Made by a program: the position numbers and the translations under genes. Source: Henricia sp. BOLD:AAB3569 (lineage: Eukaryota; Echinodermata; Asteroidea; Spinulosida; Echinasteridae). Taken from it: 64,000 nucleotides of DNA. Numbering within the stretch: position 1 is the stretch's first letter; each line of letters opens with the position of its first letter. Below, one piece after another: positions 43,601 through 55,200 of the stretch. The stretch spans positions 1,488,001 to 1,552,000 of the forward strand of contig JBBELK010000011.1 in NCBI GenBank assembly GCA_037783545.1, given 5' to 3'. The notes under the pieces were generated by a model. The model was not told where the DNA came from. It saw nothing but the letters and a program-made list of their open reading frames with translations, and made no database searches.

Positions 43601-44777
43601 GATGGCGTTTAATACGCAGTAGCATTTTTCCTACAAAGATGGCGTCTGTGAGAGTTTTCAATTGCACAGTACTGTTTTCTGACACCGTTTCTTTGTAGGA
43701 TTCTAACACCACAGAAGACAGCTTCAATGCGTGGGTAAAGATGAAACACGACCAGGCGAAGCAGGAGCGCAAACTTCATAAACACGAAGAGGAAGAGAAA
43801 GCCAATGGCTATATCGTGCGAGAACGCAAGGAATGCGACAAGGCATTTAGGCAGTGAGTGTTTTATTCGATTCTTTTGTTTTCATTTTGTTTTCTTTTTT
43901 AAATTTAAGTCTGCCATTATTAGAAGACCATGTGGCCACCCAAATACTATATATCGCGATATGCCACTCATTGAAAAAGATGGTATGTGCAAGAAGTATT
44001 TTTTCACGAAGTGGTGTATCGCGATATGCCATTTCGTAAAAATGCCACGCGCAGGGCGACGTTGTAAATATTACACGCGCAGTGAAATACAGACAGGGGG
44101 AAAATTCTGTGGCGAATCACGCATGATCTGCATTTTGCGTTTTCACGAAGTGACAAATAAGTTTTAAGCTAAAGTGTTCTTTAATTCCAAATATTACAAA
44201 ATACTACAACTGACCTCCCTTAAATTGTTGACTTTGAGAACCATCGTTATAGGAAATAGCATTTCGTCGTGACATGTCACATATTAGTGAGGTTTCGGTC
44301 GCATACGGTTAGGCAAAACGACGACTATTAGTGAATTTTACATCACCGATTTGTGCGTACTTGTGGCGTTTACACAAATATCCCAAGTGTTGTTTTGTTG
44401 TTTACACTGATAGCAACGCCTGTACACCTTAGTGAAAAACGGACAGCGAAAGGTAACGATTTTGAGGTTTGGCTAATCGTAGTCATAATCACTAACCGTG
44501 CACACCGAAACCTCACTATTCTGAACAATTTCCTTAATGTGAACGAGAACTTTAGTATTTTTGAAAATTTGCAAGTGACAAAGTTCATGTTTTTGCACAT
44601 TCCAGGTGGCTGAAATCAAAGAGGGAAAAGCTTCAAAAAGAGCGCTTGCTGAAACGATCCACTGCAGCCTACAGCAGGAACTTGGCCGTGCAATCTAGGA
44701 AATCCAAGAGGCTCTCTGAGGCTTTAGAAACGGCCAAAATCTACAGGTTTACTGACTGGTATGGCTACCGCTTCTGA
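40632..44777 (+). CDS. CCDC181: Coiled-coil domain-containing protein 181 (4 exons, 558 aa)
   Basis: Exons: 40632-40763, 41692-42909, 43699-43853, 44606-44777 (1677 nt). Recognised by ERDGKFELINVKDL (about 258-271), a charged coiled coil at about 381-425, and FQAWL, FNAWV and FRQWL repeats in the last third. The C terminus AKIYRFTDWYGYRF corresponds to the FRFTDHYN end of vertebrate CCDC181. It has an acidic, Pro/Ser-rich middle. In mammals the protein is microtubule-associated in sperm flagella and motile cilia. Exon 1 (44 aa) is chosen because its ATG has a good context and joins exon 2 in phase; a different first exon is possible. Length is somewhat above the human protein (509 aa). Confidence 0.9.
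41008..41125. repeat. Two terminal fragments of the AGGCC TTAA-type element
   Basis: CTTAAAGCCAGAACACATCA and GTTAAAGGCCCAGTGGATCA, each followed by TTTGCARTGACCCCAA, recur 80 bp apart in CCDC181 intron 1. They match the ends of 31392-31732. Confidence 0.5.
42951..43050. repeat. 100-bp palindromic MITE beside a CCDC181 donor
   Basis: GAGTTTGCGCAAAAGTAGAA is mirrored at the right end, with TGTATTGTGGGAAGG pairing inside. It starts about 40 bp after the exon 2 donor of CCDC181. A decayed relative is at about 62592-62655. Confidence 0.8.
43098..43273. repeat. GTCAACGTTTTCACAG inverted-repeat element, copy 1
   Basis: The ends GTCAACGTTTTCACAGTTCT and AGAACTGTGAAAAACGTTGA are inverted, with a G-rich interior (GGGGGAGGGGGGTTGAGGG). 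The second copy is at 60301-60504. Confidence 0.75.
43351..43452 (-). repeat. tRNA-like repeat unit, minus strand
   Basis: Read on the minus strand: the linker GAGAAAACTTGAGGGAG, then GCTCAGCTTGTAGAGCATC (A box) and TCGGGTTTGAATCCTGA (T arm). This is the same family as the array at 37399-37725, here with its T arm. It lies in CCDC181 intron 2. Acceptor pairing is imperfect, so a functional tRNA is unlikely. Confidence 0.6.
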
Positions 44778-45922
44778 TGAACTATAGAACTTTACCACGG
44801 TGCGGCCATATTCTCTTTTTTCACTACAGTTCAAATGAACGTAACTAAAGCGAGGCTTGTAGGAAAAAATAGTTTGTCCCGTGTTGAAATTGTTCATTGT
44901 GTGCATCACAATGACACACGTGTAGCGCGATAAGAAAACGCGCAGCACAGACAGTGATTCTCTCAAAACAACAGTACATTATGTGCGCTATCGCGTGGTC
45001 GCGCAGACGCACTTATCATGCTTGACACGTACTATGGGGAACAAGACAAAGATGGACGCAATGTGATAAAGGCTAATTGGCCTCTGAAGAAGCTGTTAAG
45101 AGTTTTTACCAAGAATTGGGAGCAAACTCTGTGCCTTGCAAGAATCAACATCGTGAGGAATAAGGATTGTGTTCTGAAAATGAAATCCATCAATTCAGTA
45201 CTGTGTAAACATACAGAGGCATTCCTAGAGCAAGTTAGGGTGGGCGTCTATAGTTAGCTAGACTAACCATAGTCGCTCTAGATGTCACCCGAATGCTGCA
45301 TGGTTTGACTAGCTAGTCTGACTAGAGGAACCAAGCCCCGGGGGTAGGTTCATCTCTAGTCAATTGTAATCACGTCACTCTTCAAGATGGCGGAAAGGTA
45401 AACGCAATTGGGAAAAAGGGTTTCGCTAAAAAAGTGTTAATTTATATCAGAATTAAAGATGAGTTACCAATTCTATGGTTGCTTTTGATGAACGAGTTAA
45501 AATGTCTTTAGTAGAACATACGAGGGCAAACATGGGGGAATAGGTTGCCAATAATTGCTTGTATTTTTTGTAAACTGTTGACGGCGGCCAGTGCGGACAA
45601 TTTTGGCCATGTTTGACTAGATTTGCCTGACGACACGTTCGGTTGAAAAACAAACTACGCATGCGCGGAAAAATAAAATCGCAAATTGACTGATGGTCAG
45701 CACCCGAAGTTGCTCCTAGATTTATAAGATAATAGATGAGCATTTGCGAAATGATTGACTTTGCCTCTGGCTTCGTTTGGAGGCTTTAAAAAATGTTAAA
45801 GTGATGTATATAATAAGTGCCATCTCTGGTTAGCAGCTAATACCCGTAATACATTTAATGCAAACCAGTAATCAGGTAAAGTTGAGCCTTTTGAACAAAA
45901 TAAGTGGAAAAGGTAGGTGAGT

Positions 45923-46347
45923 CTTTCCACGGTAAAGGGGGCATTTTGGCAACACGGACCATATTTTTTAGAAAATACCTTTGTCTGGTCTCAAAATAAA
46001 ATAAATCAGTTTAAGTTGTTCTGAAGAGATAACTTAGTACCCAAAAAGGGTTACAAATAGTGTGACAACATCCCTTTCTAAAAACCCCGTGTACAAATTT
46101 CCAATATATGCTCGTAACCGGGACGGCCTAAAATGTAACAGTGTCCTTCCCGGTTACGAGCGTATATTGAAAATTTGTACACGGGTTTTTTAGAAAGGCA
46201 TGTTGTCACACTATTTGTAACCCTTTTGGGGCCTAAATTATCTCTTCAGAACAACTTAAACTTATCTCTTTTATTTTGAGACCAGACAAAGGTAGTTCCT
46301 CGAAAATATGGTCTGTGTTTCCAAAATGCCCCCTTTACTGTCGAAAG
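45923..46347. repeat. 425-bp foldback element
   Basis: The arms start CTTTCCACGGTAAAGGGGGC and close with its inverted, slightly diverged copy. Inner segments such as GGTTACAAATAGTGTGACAA and CGTGTACAAATTT also pair. The centre is near 46130. Confidence 0.85.
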
Positions 46348-46360
46348 GGCCCAGTTACTG

Positions 46361-46411
46361 TGTTTGAGCCCTCTAACAGTTGTTTGAGCCCTCTAACAGT
46401 TGTTTGAGTTT
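46361..46411. repeat. 20-bp tandem duplication
   Basis: TGTTTGAGCCCTCTAACAGT occurs twice in a row, followed by a partial third unit. Confidence 0.9.
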
Positions 46412-47460
46412 GAGCATATGCTTACATTATTTTTGGTAACACAATGTACAGTAAGAAAACATGTTGTTTCCATAAATGTACCATAATTTTAGTGTGCTGA
46501 AACATAATTTCATACTGTGGTGACCTTGACAGCTTTACTACCAAGAAAATCTTGCAAATTTTATTTAAAGTGTATTTTGTTGATGTAATTTTAACACATG
46601 CCTTTATGTTATGCAGCTTCACATTCTTAATTAAATGTATGTAATTTCAAGGTTTATTTAAATTATAGTAGACTATCATAACGCTCCCCCGATGTAAAGC
46701 TGTTTCCAATACAAAGTTCCTTTCGAAAGTCCAAGTTGTTCACTCGATTCGTTGTGTGTGCATTGGTGTACTTTCTCGATAGAAGGCTTGTGTTAGTTTT
46801 GCCTCTTGAAGAGCGTTATAATGAGAGTTGACCGTAACTGTATTCACTTAGAGGTGTGCTGTATCACTCAGAATTTCCAATTTGGACTTGTCCGCATTGG
46901 ACTTTTTACCTAGACGGCGGTAAAATAAAAAATGGCTAAATTTTACCAAGACCGTAGGAGAGCGTGCGTAGTGTCCCTCCACAGTATGACCTTCATGGCA
47001 TACGTACGCTTCCAGAGCGCTTTTACCGACTCGATGTGTCCGCATTGGACTTAGCGTCGCGGGAAAAGTTACCTGGTCAATTTTTCCTGGGCAGCAGTTG
47101 GCCAGGAAAAGTAAACTCGGGGAAAAGTTACTGACAGGGAAACGTCCTAGGCTGTCCGCATTGGACTTAAAATGGGAAAAGTACCCATTGTCTCAGTACG
47201 TTTTCCCAAAAAAGTCCACTGGGACAGGCCTTTACATACTTTTAATCATGGCCTTTTATATTTCTTAACAGTTTTTTTTATTGTTAATAAAAGCTTCATA
47301 TTAAGGCTTGATTCAAAGACGTTAGCTAAAAATAGATAAAATATTCACTTTAAAATCGCCCTTTTTTTGGACCTGAAAGCTTGTAATAAGCACAAGCAGA
47401 CACTTCATTGCATTGATCCTTAATTTGGTCTCTCCACCAAAAGATATTGCTGTATTTCAA

Positions 47461-47625
47461 TAGACTACTAAAGTGAAAACGTCACCCTTTGTGTGTTGCT
47501 ATGGTTTTGGGTCTACACTAAAACCACTGAACTGTTTCCCTGCGCTATACCAATGGACGTTTCAGATTACCAGCGATTGTTTAGACCAATTACCATGGCA
47601 ACTGACGTCACACTTTAGTAGTCTA
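47461..47625. repeat. TAGACTACTAAAGTG MITE, copy 3
   Basis: Nearly identical to 24549-24715, in the same orientation and with intact ends. Confidence 0.8.
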
Positions 47626-49281
47626 TTTTCGACTATTTCAAAGCACCTACGTGTATCATATTTTACACTAAAAAGAGTTCATACTCGAGTTTTTTTCTGT
47701 GGTTCACTTTTTGGATAGATTTTGTTTTATTTGCTCATTCACTTCAAGAGGTTTAAATTATGCATTACAGGCTCAATGCAGAGGCTTATAGTGCCTTCTA
47801 ATGGCAGTCAAATTGTCACGTTTGTTTTTTAATTGCCTGCCGAATCGAGTTGCATGTGATCAGTGTAATCATGGTGTAATCAGTATTCTTGAGTTAAAAT
47901 GTGATGTCGTTTTATTTGCTCAATAAAAACTATCATAATTCTGTGGACTTTGTGATGTTCTGTTTGTTTTGTGCACTAAAAGCACTATCAGCTGCTTAAA
48001 GGACGTATGAAATAGGATTTTTATTAATACATAAAACTATAGTACAGGATGTGTTTTACACATTTCAATCAATTTCAGAGAATTTGATAGTTGCGTTTTG
48101 GTGTAATTGCAAGTTTTATATTTTTATGCTAATTAATTTCCATATTCATAAGCAAAGCAGTGATGTCATCTCAGGACAACAGAGGAATTCTCCATAGACT
48201 TGTGTACAAATGCTGGTGTCATTTTCAGTGGCTTCTTGATATCATGAACTGTATCAGTTTACTGAGTTTGTTTAGTATGTCATTTGCAACAATCCTGACA
48301 AGTTTGTTTGAGCCAAAAATGGATCAGTGGGGTACTGTTACTGTTTGAAATGTTAGTAATGTTTTTTCTTTGTTTTCCAACTGTGGGTTCCCTCCATGAC
48401 TAGCTTTAAACAGCGCCCTCACCTGTCATGAAAATGTTAAAGTAAAGAAAAAGTCACTTTTTTTCTGAAATAAAAACAAATTTGAGTTTGCCCCTTTGTC
48501 TGCAGCAGCTTGATCCTTTGATTTGTGTATAAAACCAGCTTGTTGTTAATGTTTACTTCACAAATCCTTTAAATTGATTTGAGTAAAAAAAAAACTATGA
48601 AGGAATTTCAAATTTCTCAGTAATTTCTTTTGTGTTAAAATTTGCAAATGAAAAGACGTGTGATGTTATACAATAGCTCAGCATCTGAAACGAGGCTGTC
48701 GATCTGCAGTGCTATAATTTCTATAGAAATTTGTCAAAAACTATTCGAGGACCATGCGTTTTGTATTAGGCATTTAAAAAATAATTGTTTGAGAGTTATA
48801 TGGATTATTCTATATCACGAGGAATTTTGAGGAAGCTGGCGAGACATCTCAAAAATTGGCAAAGACTTCGACCATGGATTTCTTCCTCCATGCTTCGACA
48901 GACCATGGAGAAACCTCAATAGACAGACGTTGGAAAAAACTTGGAATATGTGGACTGGAAACCAGTTTACAGCGGACTGGCATCTAGTCTAATGTTAATT
49001 AGCGCATGCGTATTGTTCATCACAACCTTTTGCCCAGAATGCAATCCAATAAGAAAAGTGGCAGTTGCTGTTCGTTCATTTTGAAGTGCAGTCGAGGTTG
49101 AAGCTGTTCTTGAAAGCTCACGAGTCGCAAATGGCGTGTCGTATTTTCACGAAAAACTCGCCTTTTTACCTGTATAATGCCGTCTGTTTGCATTGGGCAT
49201 AACATGCTTTTGTAAATAAGAACTCCGAGCACCGCGTAGCTGTATATTTGTGTGAATTTGGCCCGTTAATCTTGTGGCATA

Positions 49282-52200
49282 ATGACGCAGTATTTGCCCC
49301 CAAATCTGCTGGCGTTGTTCGCCCCACGAGACCCGCTTCGGCACCTTCCGCCCACCGACAAACAACGACATGAGAAGAGAGATGATGGCTACTTGGGAAT
49401 GGCCGATTATGTTCGTCTTTTTGAGGTAAAATAAAAGGGGTGTGCTAAATAAGATTTATTGGTAAGAATTTAGTACTCGGACGTCACTAATTTTGCCTTA
49501 AAATGATTTATTATAGGGCCTACATCAATAAATGCAAATTTTAATGAAGAAACCAAAATTTGGAGGGGAAAAAATATGAAGAATTTACATGAAAAAACTT
49601 TTGAGTTTTCCCATAGGCTTAGTGCATGAGGGCTTATGTGACGTCCAACTTGTAAATTGTTTCCGATTTATTTTGTGATGAGTAAATACTGGCTCAAGTT
49701 ACTAGAAGTAGAAAGTGAACGTGAATCTGACGAAAAACTGATGTCAAAAGAATTGACGTTGAACATTTCATGGCAAGTAGGCTATTCGTGCAAGTTGAAA
49801 CGAACAACGTCAGTTTAACTTTTTGAAAATTTGCAGTGTGAAAACTGCGACGCCAAATTCACATTTGCGTCGCTTTCGCATTCATGAGCCAACAGTAACA
49901 ACTGCATTTGTGATGGACATTCATCAAGAAAATCTCATCTTTTAAAAAAATCATACAAATAATCTATTGATAGAGGGAGAAGTATGTAGTAGTCTTTCAG
50001 TAACGTAACGTTTGGTTCTTTTTATTATTTTGCCCTCAGGATCCCAAAGATACCCCGCCCCCAACTCGAGTAGAAACAAAAGAAGAAAAGAAGATAAGGA
50101 AACAAAAGGAGAAAGAGGAATCCCACAAGATTAAACTAGAAGATGAAATAACAAATTGTAAGTAGAGTGTCTGGCTTGCAATTGGAGGGTCGTAGGCGAA
50201 CCTCGAAGCGATCGCAGGTTTTTCCATTGGTCCTGAAAACTTGGCTGTACATCGCCACCAGCGTCAGCTGGTGTAGCGGGCCCCTGCCACCTAGTCGTTA
50301 ATGGGTACCTGGTGCTTGCACTGGGAAAGGAAGCTGCAGACCCGAGCAGTAGTCGGCTCTATCGCCGGGTTAAACGCAGGCTCAAAAGCCAAGGAGTCGG
50401 GAGTTGACCGCCCGCAGCAAAGCACGGATACTGCGCATGCCTCTTTCCTTCCTTATCAAGATTTGCGTAATTTGAATGTAACTGAATAGCGCCCTATTTT
50501 TCTTTCAGGGGAACCAAGAGCTGGAAGTGTGGGTGATCCTTTCAAGACACTCTTTGTGGCAAGAGTTGTAAGTATTATCAAAAGTTGAAGATGGTTGTGT
50601 TAGGCAAATTCACCAAAATTGTTATCGGACCAAATTGAACTAATAATTTCCCTCATTGCTTCAGAAAAGAATTCCGTTTACTGGTCGCCACAAATTTCTT
50701 TATATCTTTCAATAAACACTAAAAAAAGTGATGATATTTTAAAGGGAGGCAATTTAGGAGTCACAAAAACTAACAATTTTCTTTAAAATACTTAAACTTT
50801 CTCTGCCCAGTTCCAACGACTTTGCACACGGCATCTCAGTGGCGACTAGTGAACAGAATTCATGCCTTGCTTCACCTTCCCACACACTTTCTGATCCGCC
50901 TTTTTCAATTCACCTTTTTCAATTCACCTTTTGCGTTTGCCTACCCGGCTTCAACTCGCCTTTTTGGAAATTGCGGAGTTCGATTCGATAGTGGAGTTTG
51001 GTCTTTAGAGTTTTAAAAAACTTGCCACTATATGCAAGTATAATGCATACCTTTCTATTGCACCTTGTAACACATGTCTAACAAATTTTGGTTTCTCGTT
51101 TAGAACTATGACTCTTCTGAGGCAAAGCTGAGACGCGAGTTTGAATCTTACGGTCCGATCAGGATGGTATGTATAGCTATTTTCTCTGAAATATTCTTTT
51201 AAAATGTGTTGTATTACAGTTTGCATTGAGAACTGCATTAGCCTGTATACAAATAATGAATGTTTATGAGTGCAATGGGAGGAATATTTTTTTTGTTTTA
51301 TATAACGCCCAAGTAGATCCTTGTCATTCTACATTTTTTACAAATTATTCAGGCTTACCCTTCAAGTTTCTTGTGATTTGTAAAACAAAATTTTAGTGTC
51401 GTGCAATGGAGAAAAAAACATGGAACAAAATTGCACGGCAAATGGAACAAAACTGTGCGGTTAGTGAAGTAGCATTAAATGGATTAAATATTGAACGACA
51501 CGTGCCTTGCTATCGTCCAATCAGATAACAAGGATCTACTTAGGCGTTATATAATATAAGACCTAATACTCTTCAGTTTGATTTGCCTAAATCAGGCTTG
51601 AACAACTGTAATATATTTTTAGACAATTCCTACACTTATTCAGCTTAAGAATCATGATTCCATTTGATTTCAATTCCGCTTTTAAAACAAATTTGGCCCT
51701 AAAATTTAAAATATCTCGCAAACACTACCAAATCCATTGGACTTCTACACTACTCACAATAGGTTAGGGATATTGTGGGGTGTACGCAGATATTTTATTA
51801 AGAGTATGCATTCCACTTGAATGATTTTGTATATGATTAGACAATGGACCTGAAACATAATGATACGTCACAGTATATGCATGACGACACACAGTCATTT
51901 GAAAAAATTAAAAATCCAAAATTGACAACATACTAATATTATTGTGAGTTGTGTAATTTTTTACATAAAAGAACATTCGGAAATTGCTTGGCACTTCTTG
52001 GAATAGCTAAGACAGTGGGAATCAATTCCTCAAAAGTACGGAATATGAGTCCGTTTTCCGACATTGAATCAATTCTAATAGACTCTAGAGAAGATCCCCC
52101 AGGTCCTTTGAACCAGCAATGTATGGGCTATCAATCTGGAAAAAAATAGGGTAGAATCCTGGCTATTTCGCAGGGTTTGTGTGGCTCATACCATGCCCTG

Positions 52201-55200
52201 CAGTAAACGCCAGGTACAGTAACACCTTGACACGCTTGTACTGTGATTTGCAGACAAAGTGTAGTTCACAAGAAGTTTCGTCAAGGACAAACTTTCATGA
52301 TTTTCAGTTCCCCGGCAACCTTGCCTCATCCCTTATGGCCAGCAATTTTATCATATTTTTTGAAGCTCCAATTTTCATCTAAGTGCTAATAAGGTTGTGC
52401 GCATTGGCCAGGTACATGTGTAGTTGAAGTGAGATGGTTCTGGTGATTCCCTGATGGCAGCGATAATAATGGCAAGAGTACCCTGCAGGGGGAATGCCAC
52501 AATCTAAGTGCTGATAGGGTTGTGTGCCTTGGCCAGGTACATGTAGCCACCTAGTTGAAGTGAGATGATTCTGGTGATTCGCTGATGGCAGCGATAATAA
52601 TGGCAACAGTGCCAGGAGTACCCTGTAGGGGGAATGCCACAATCTAACTGCTGATAGGGTTGTGCGCCTTGGCCAGGTAGCCACCTAGTTCAAGCAAAAT
52701 GGTTCTGGTGATTCCCTGATGGCAGCGGTAATAATTGCAACAGTGCCAGGAGTACCCTTTAGGGGGAATGCCACAATCTAACTGCTGATATGGTTGTGGG
52801 CCTTGGCCAGGTAGCTACCTAGTTGAAGCAAAATGGTTCTGGTGATTCCCTGATGGCAGCGGTAATAATGGCAACAGTGCAAGGAGTACCCTGTAGGGGG
52901 AATGCCACAATCTAAGTACTGATAGGGTTGTGTGCCTTGGCCAGGCAGCCACCTAGTTGAAGTAAAATGGTTCTGGTGATTCCCTGATGGCAGCGGTAAT
53001 AATGGCAACAGTGCCAGGAGTACCCTGTAGGGGGAATGCCACAATCTAAGTGCTGATATGGTTGTGGGCCTTGGCCAGGTAGCCACCTAGTTGAAGTGAA
53101 ATGGTTCTGGTGATTCCCTGATGGCAGCGGTAATAATGGCAACAGTGCAAGGAGTACCCTGTAGGGGGAATGCCACAATCTAAGTGCTGATATGTTTGTG
53201 CGCCTTGGCCAGGTAGCCAACTAGTTGAAGCAAAATGGCTCTGGTGATTCCCTGATGTCAGCGGTAATAATGGCAACAGCACCAGGAGTACCCTGTAGGG
53301 GGAATGCCACAATCTAACTGCTGATATGGTTGTGGGCCTTGGCCAGGTAGCTACCTAGTTGAAGCAAAATGGTCGTGGTGATTCCCTGATGGCAGCGGTA
53401 ATAATGGCAACAGCGCCAGGAGTACCCTGCAGGGTAGACATGTGCGCTATATAAGAATCCCTCATTAGTATTTTATTATTACCTAATTGAAACAAAAACC
53501 TTATATTACCAGGAATGAAAACAATGAAGAACAAACGATTGAAACCTCAAATTTTCCTAATTATAAGCAAAATGTTACATTAATAGTAAAATAAAATTGT
53601 AAATTTTGTATTTTGTTTTTCTTTTATTAAGATCCACTTGGTACACGATAAGAAGAGCGGTAAACCGCGAGGGTATGCATTCATCGAGTACGAACACGAG
53701 AGAGACATGCACAGTAAGTACAATAGTGCGATTTATCAAGTACTAAAGACAGTTATCGTCGGAGACAATTTGTCTTATAGAATTCTGAAACATTTGGAAA
53801 CGTGCGTGAACATTTGAGGCATGTTTAAAAGCAGCATACTGTTTTGCCGTGGCTCGATGCTGGTTAAAATAAGTGACTTTGTACCGAAACAAAGATTCAG
53901 TGCTGTTGAGCAGTGCGACATGTCCAAACTTGAAAGAAGCGTGTTTAAATTTTTCCAGAAAAAGGATTTCGTTTTAACCTAACAATCATCATAAAATACC
54001 TCCCTAAAATGCTATCCATGGGAAGAAAACAGGAAATTCGCAATCTCCAATTTGGATGTGGAAGCAAAAAGGTTGGTGCGATTTCTGCACTGCTTTATGG
54101 AACCGAATAAATTAGTTTACAAAACATCAGTGTTTTTTTTACGATATCCTTGAAAATATACGGATTGAGAGTGCAAAATTTCAGAAGCAAAAATTGGAAA
54201 AAAGTGCATGGACACATGTGAGATATAGAATTCAATATTGTTTCTGATTCTGTAAAAATTTAACTCCCATTCCATTTATTATAATCTCATTGGGAAAAAA
54301 TGGAAATTTCTCCCACCCCGAAAAAAAAATGTATCGCCTCCCGAATAATTTTGGTCATAACGAGAACGATTATGACCAAAATAATCTTAATCATTTGTGA
54401 ATACTCGTTTTGGAGAAATTGGTATGTTACGCAGGCTAGGTCACGTTTTTGCGACCACAATCAAACTGTACGGGTCACATTTTAGAAATGTGATATTGTG
54501 ATGGTGTTTAAAAAAAGAAACGGACTGATTATTTAAAGCAAGTACTAGCAAAGTAATGGTAATCACAGTACGTATATTTAACTGTGGATGCCCGGACAGG
54601 TTTGTATGGTAAAGAGCAACGAATACCTGGAGGTATATATAAATGTACAAGAAACATTAATTTTGTGTCAAACGATACAGGCGTGTGGTGTCGTGTACCT
54701 GAACCCTTGTTCCCATTGGACTTTCACTAAAAAATACCGTCGCTTTGGGAAAATACGGGTAGCAAAATTAAGTTTAGTGGGGACACCCAGAGAATGAACC
54801 TCACTGTCAATTTATATAAGTCCCATCAGTAAGTTAAAGGCACAGGCTCGTCAGCAATGCGCGCCCGCCAAATGTGTGCCACGCAATACGCAGCTCCATA
54901 GCAAAGGCATGGAGCTGCGTGTTTCAAGCACGAATTTGGCGGGCGCGCATTGCTGACGAGCCTGTGCCTTTAATGGGCCTAAATTAGTGGAAAGTATCCC
55001 AAGCAGTCGCAGTAGTAACAGCTACATTTAAAATGGAAGCAGCCTCATACTGTGTGACCGAACACGCTGTAAAATACTTGCAAAACATGCGACGAGGAGT
55101 GAATTTACAGTATAAACATATTTTGTTATTTGTATTAAAAAGTCAAAGTGGGATCGCGTGGCAAATCATGTAACCTTGTAGCGGTATTATACATGTACGT

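Larger units (their letters stand above)
44778..49281. other. Intergenic interval between CCDC181 and SNRNP70
   Basis: About 4.5 kb without a recognised gene. It contains a 425-bp foldback element, a short tandem duplication and a TAGACTACTAAAGTG MITE (listed). An open frame at 45018-45257 (79 codons) has no recognisable similarity. The region 47640-49280 is AT-rich and yielded nothing specific. Confidence 0.6.

Noticed and set aside
45018-45257. 79-codon open frame downstream of CCDC181
   Set aside because: It has a plausible amino-acid mix but no recognisable family, no flanking exons and no promoter. It may be chance or part of an unrecognised repeat.
50205-50490. GC-richer segment in SNRNP70 intron 2 resembling a repeat body
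   Set aside because: Composition differs from its surroundings, but no second copy, tRNA-like head or terminal repeat was found in this window.
52379-53312. Four overlapping minus-strand frames of about 100 codons in the satellite
   Set aside because: They follow the 134-bp repeat and change frame each unit. No start context, homology or splice evidence supports a protein.
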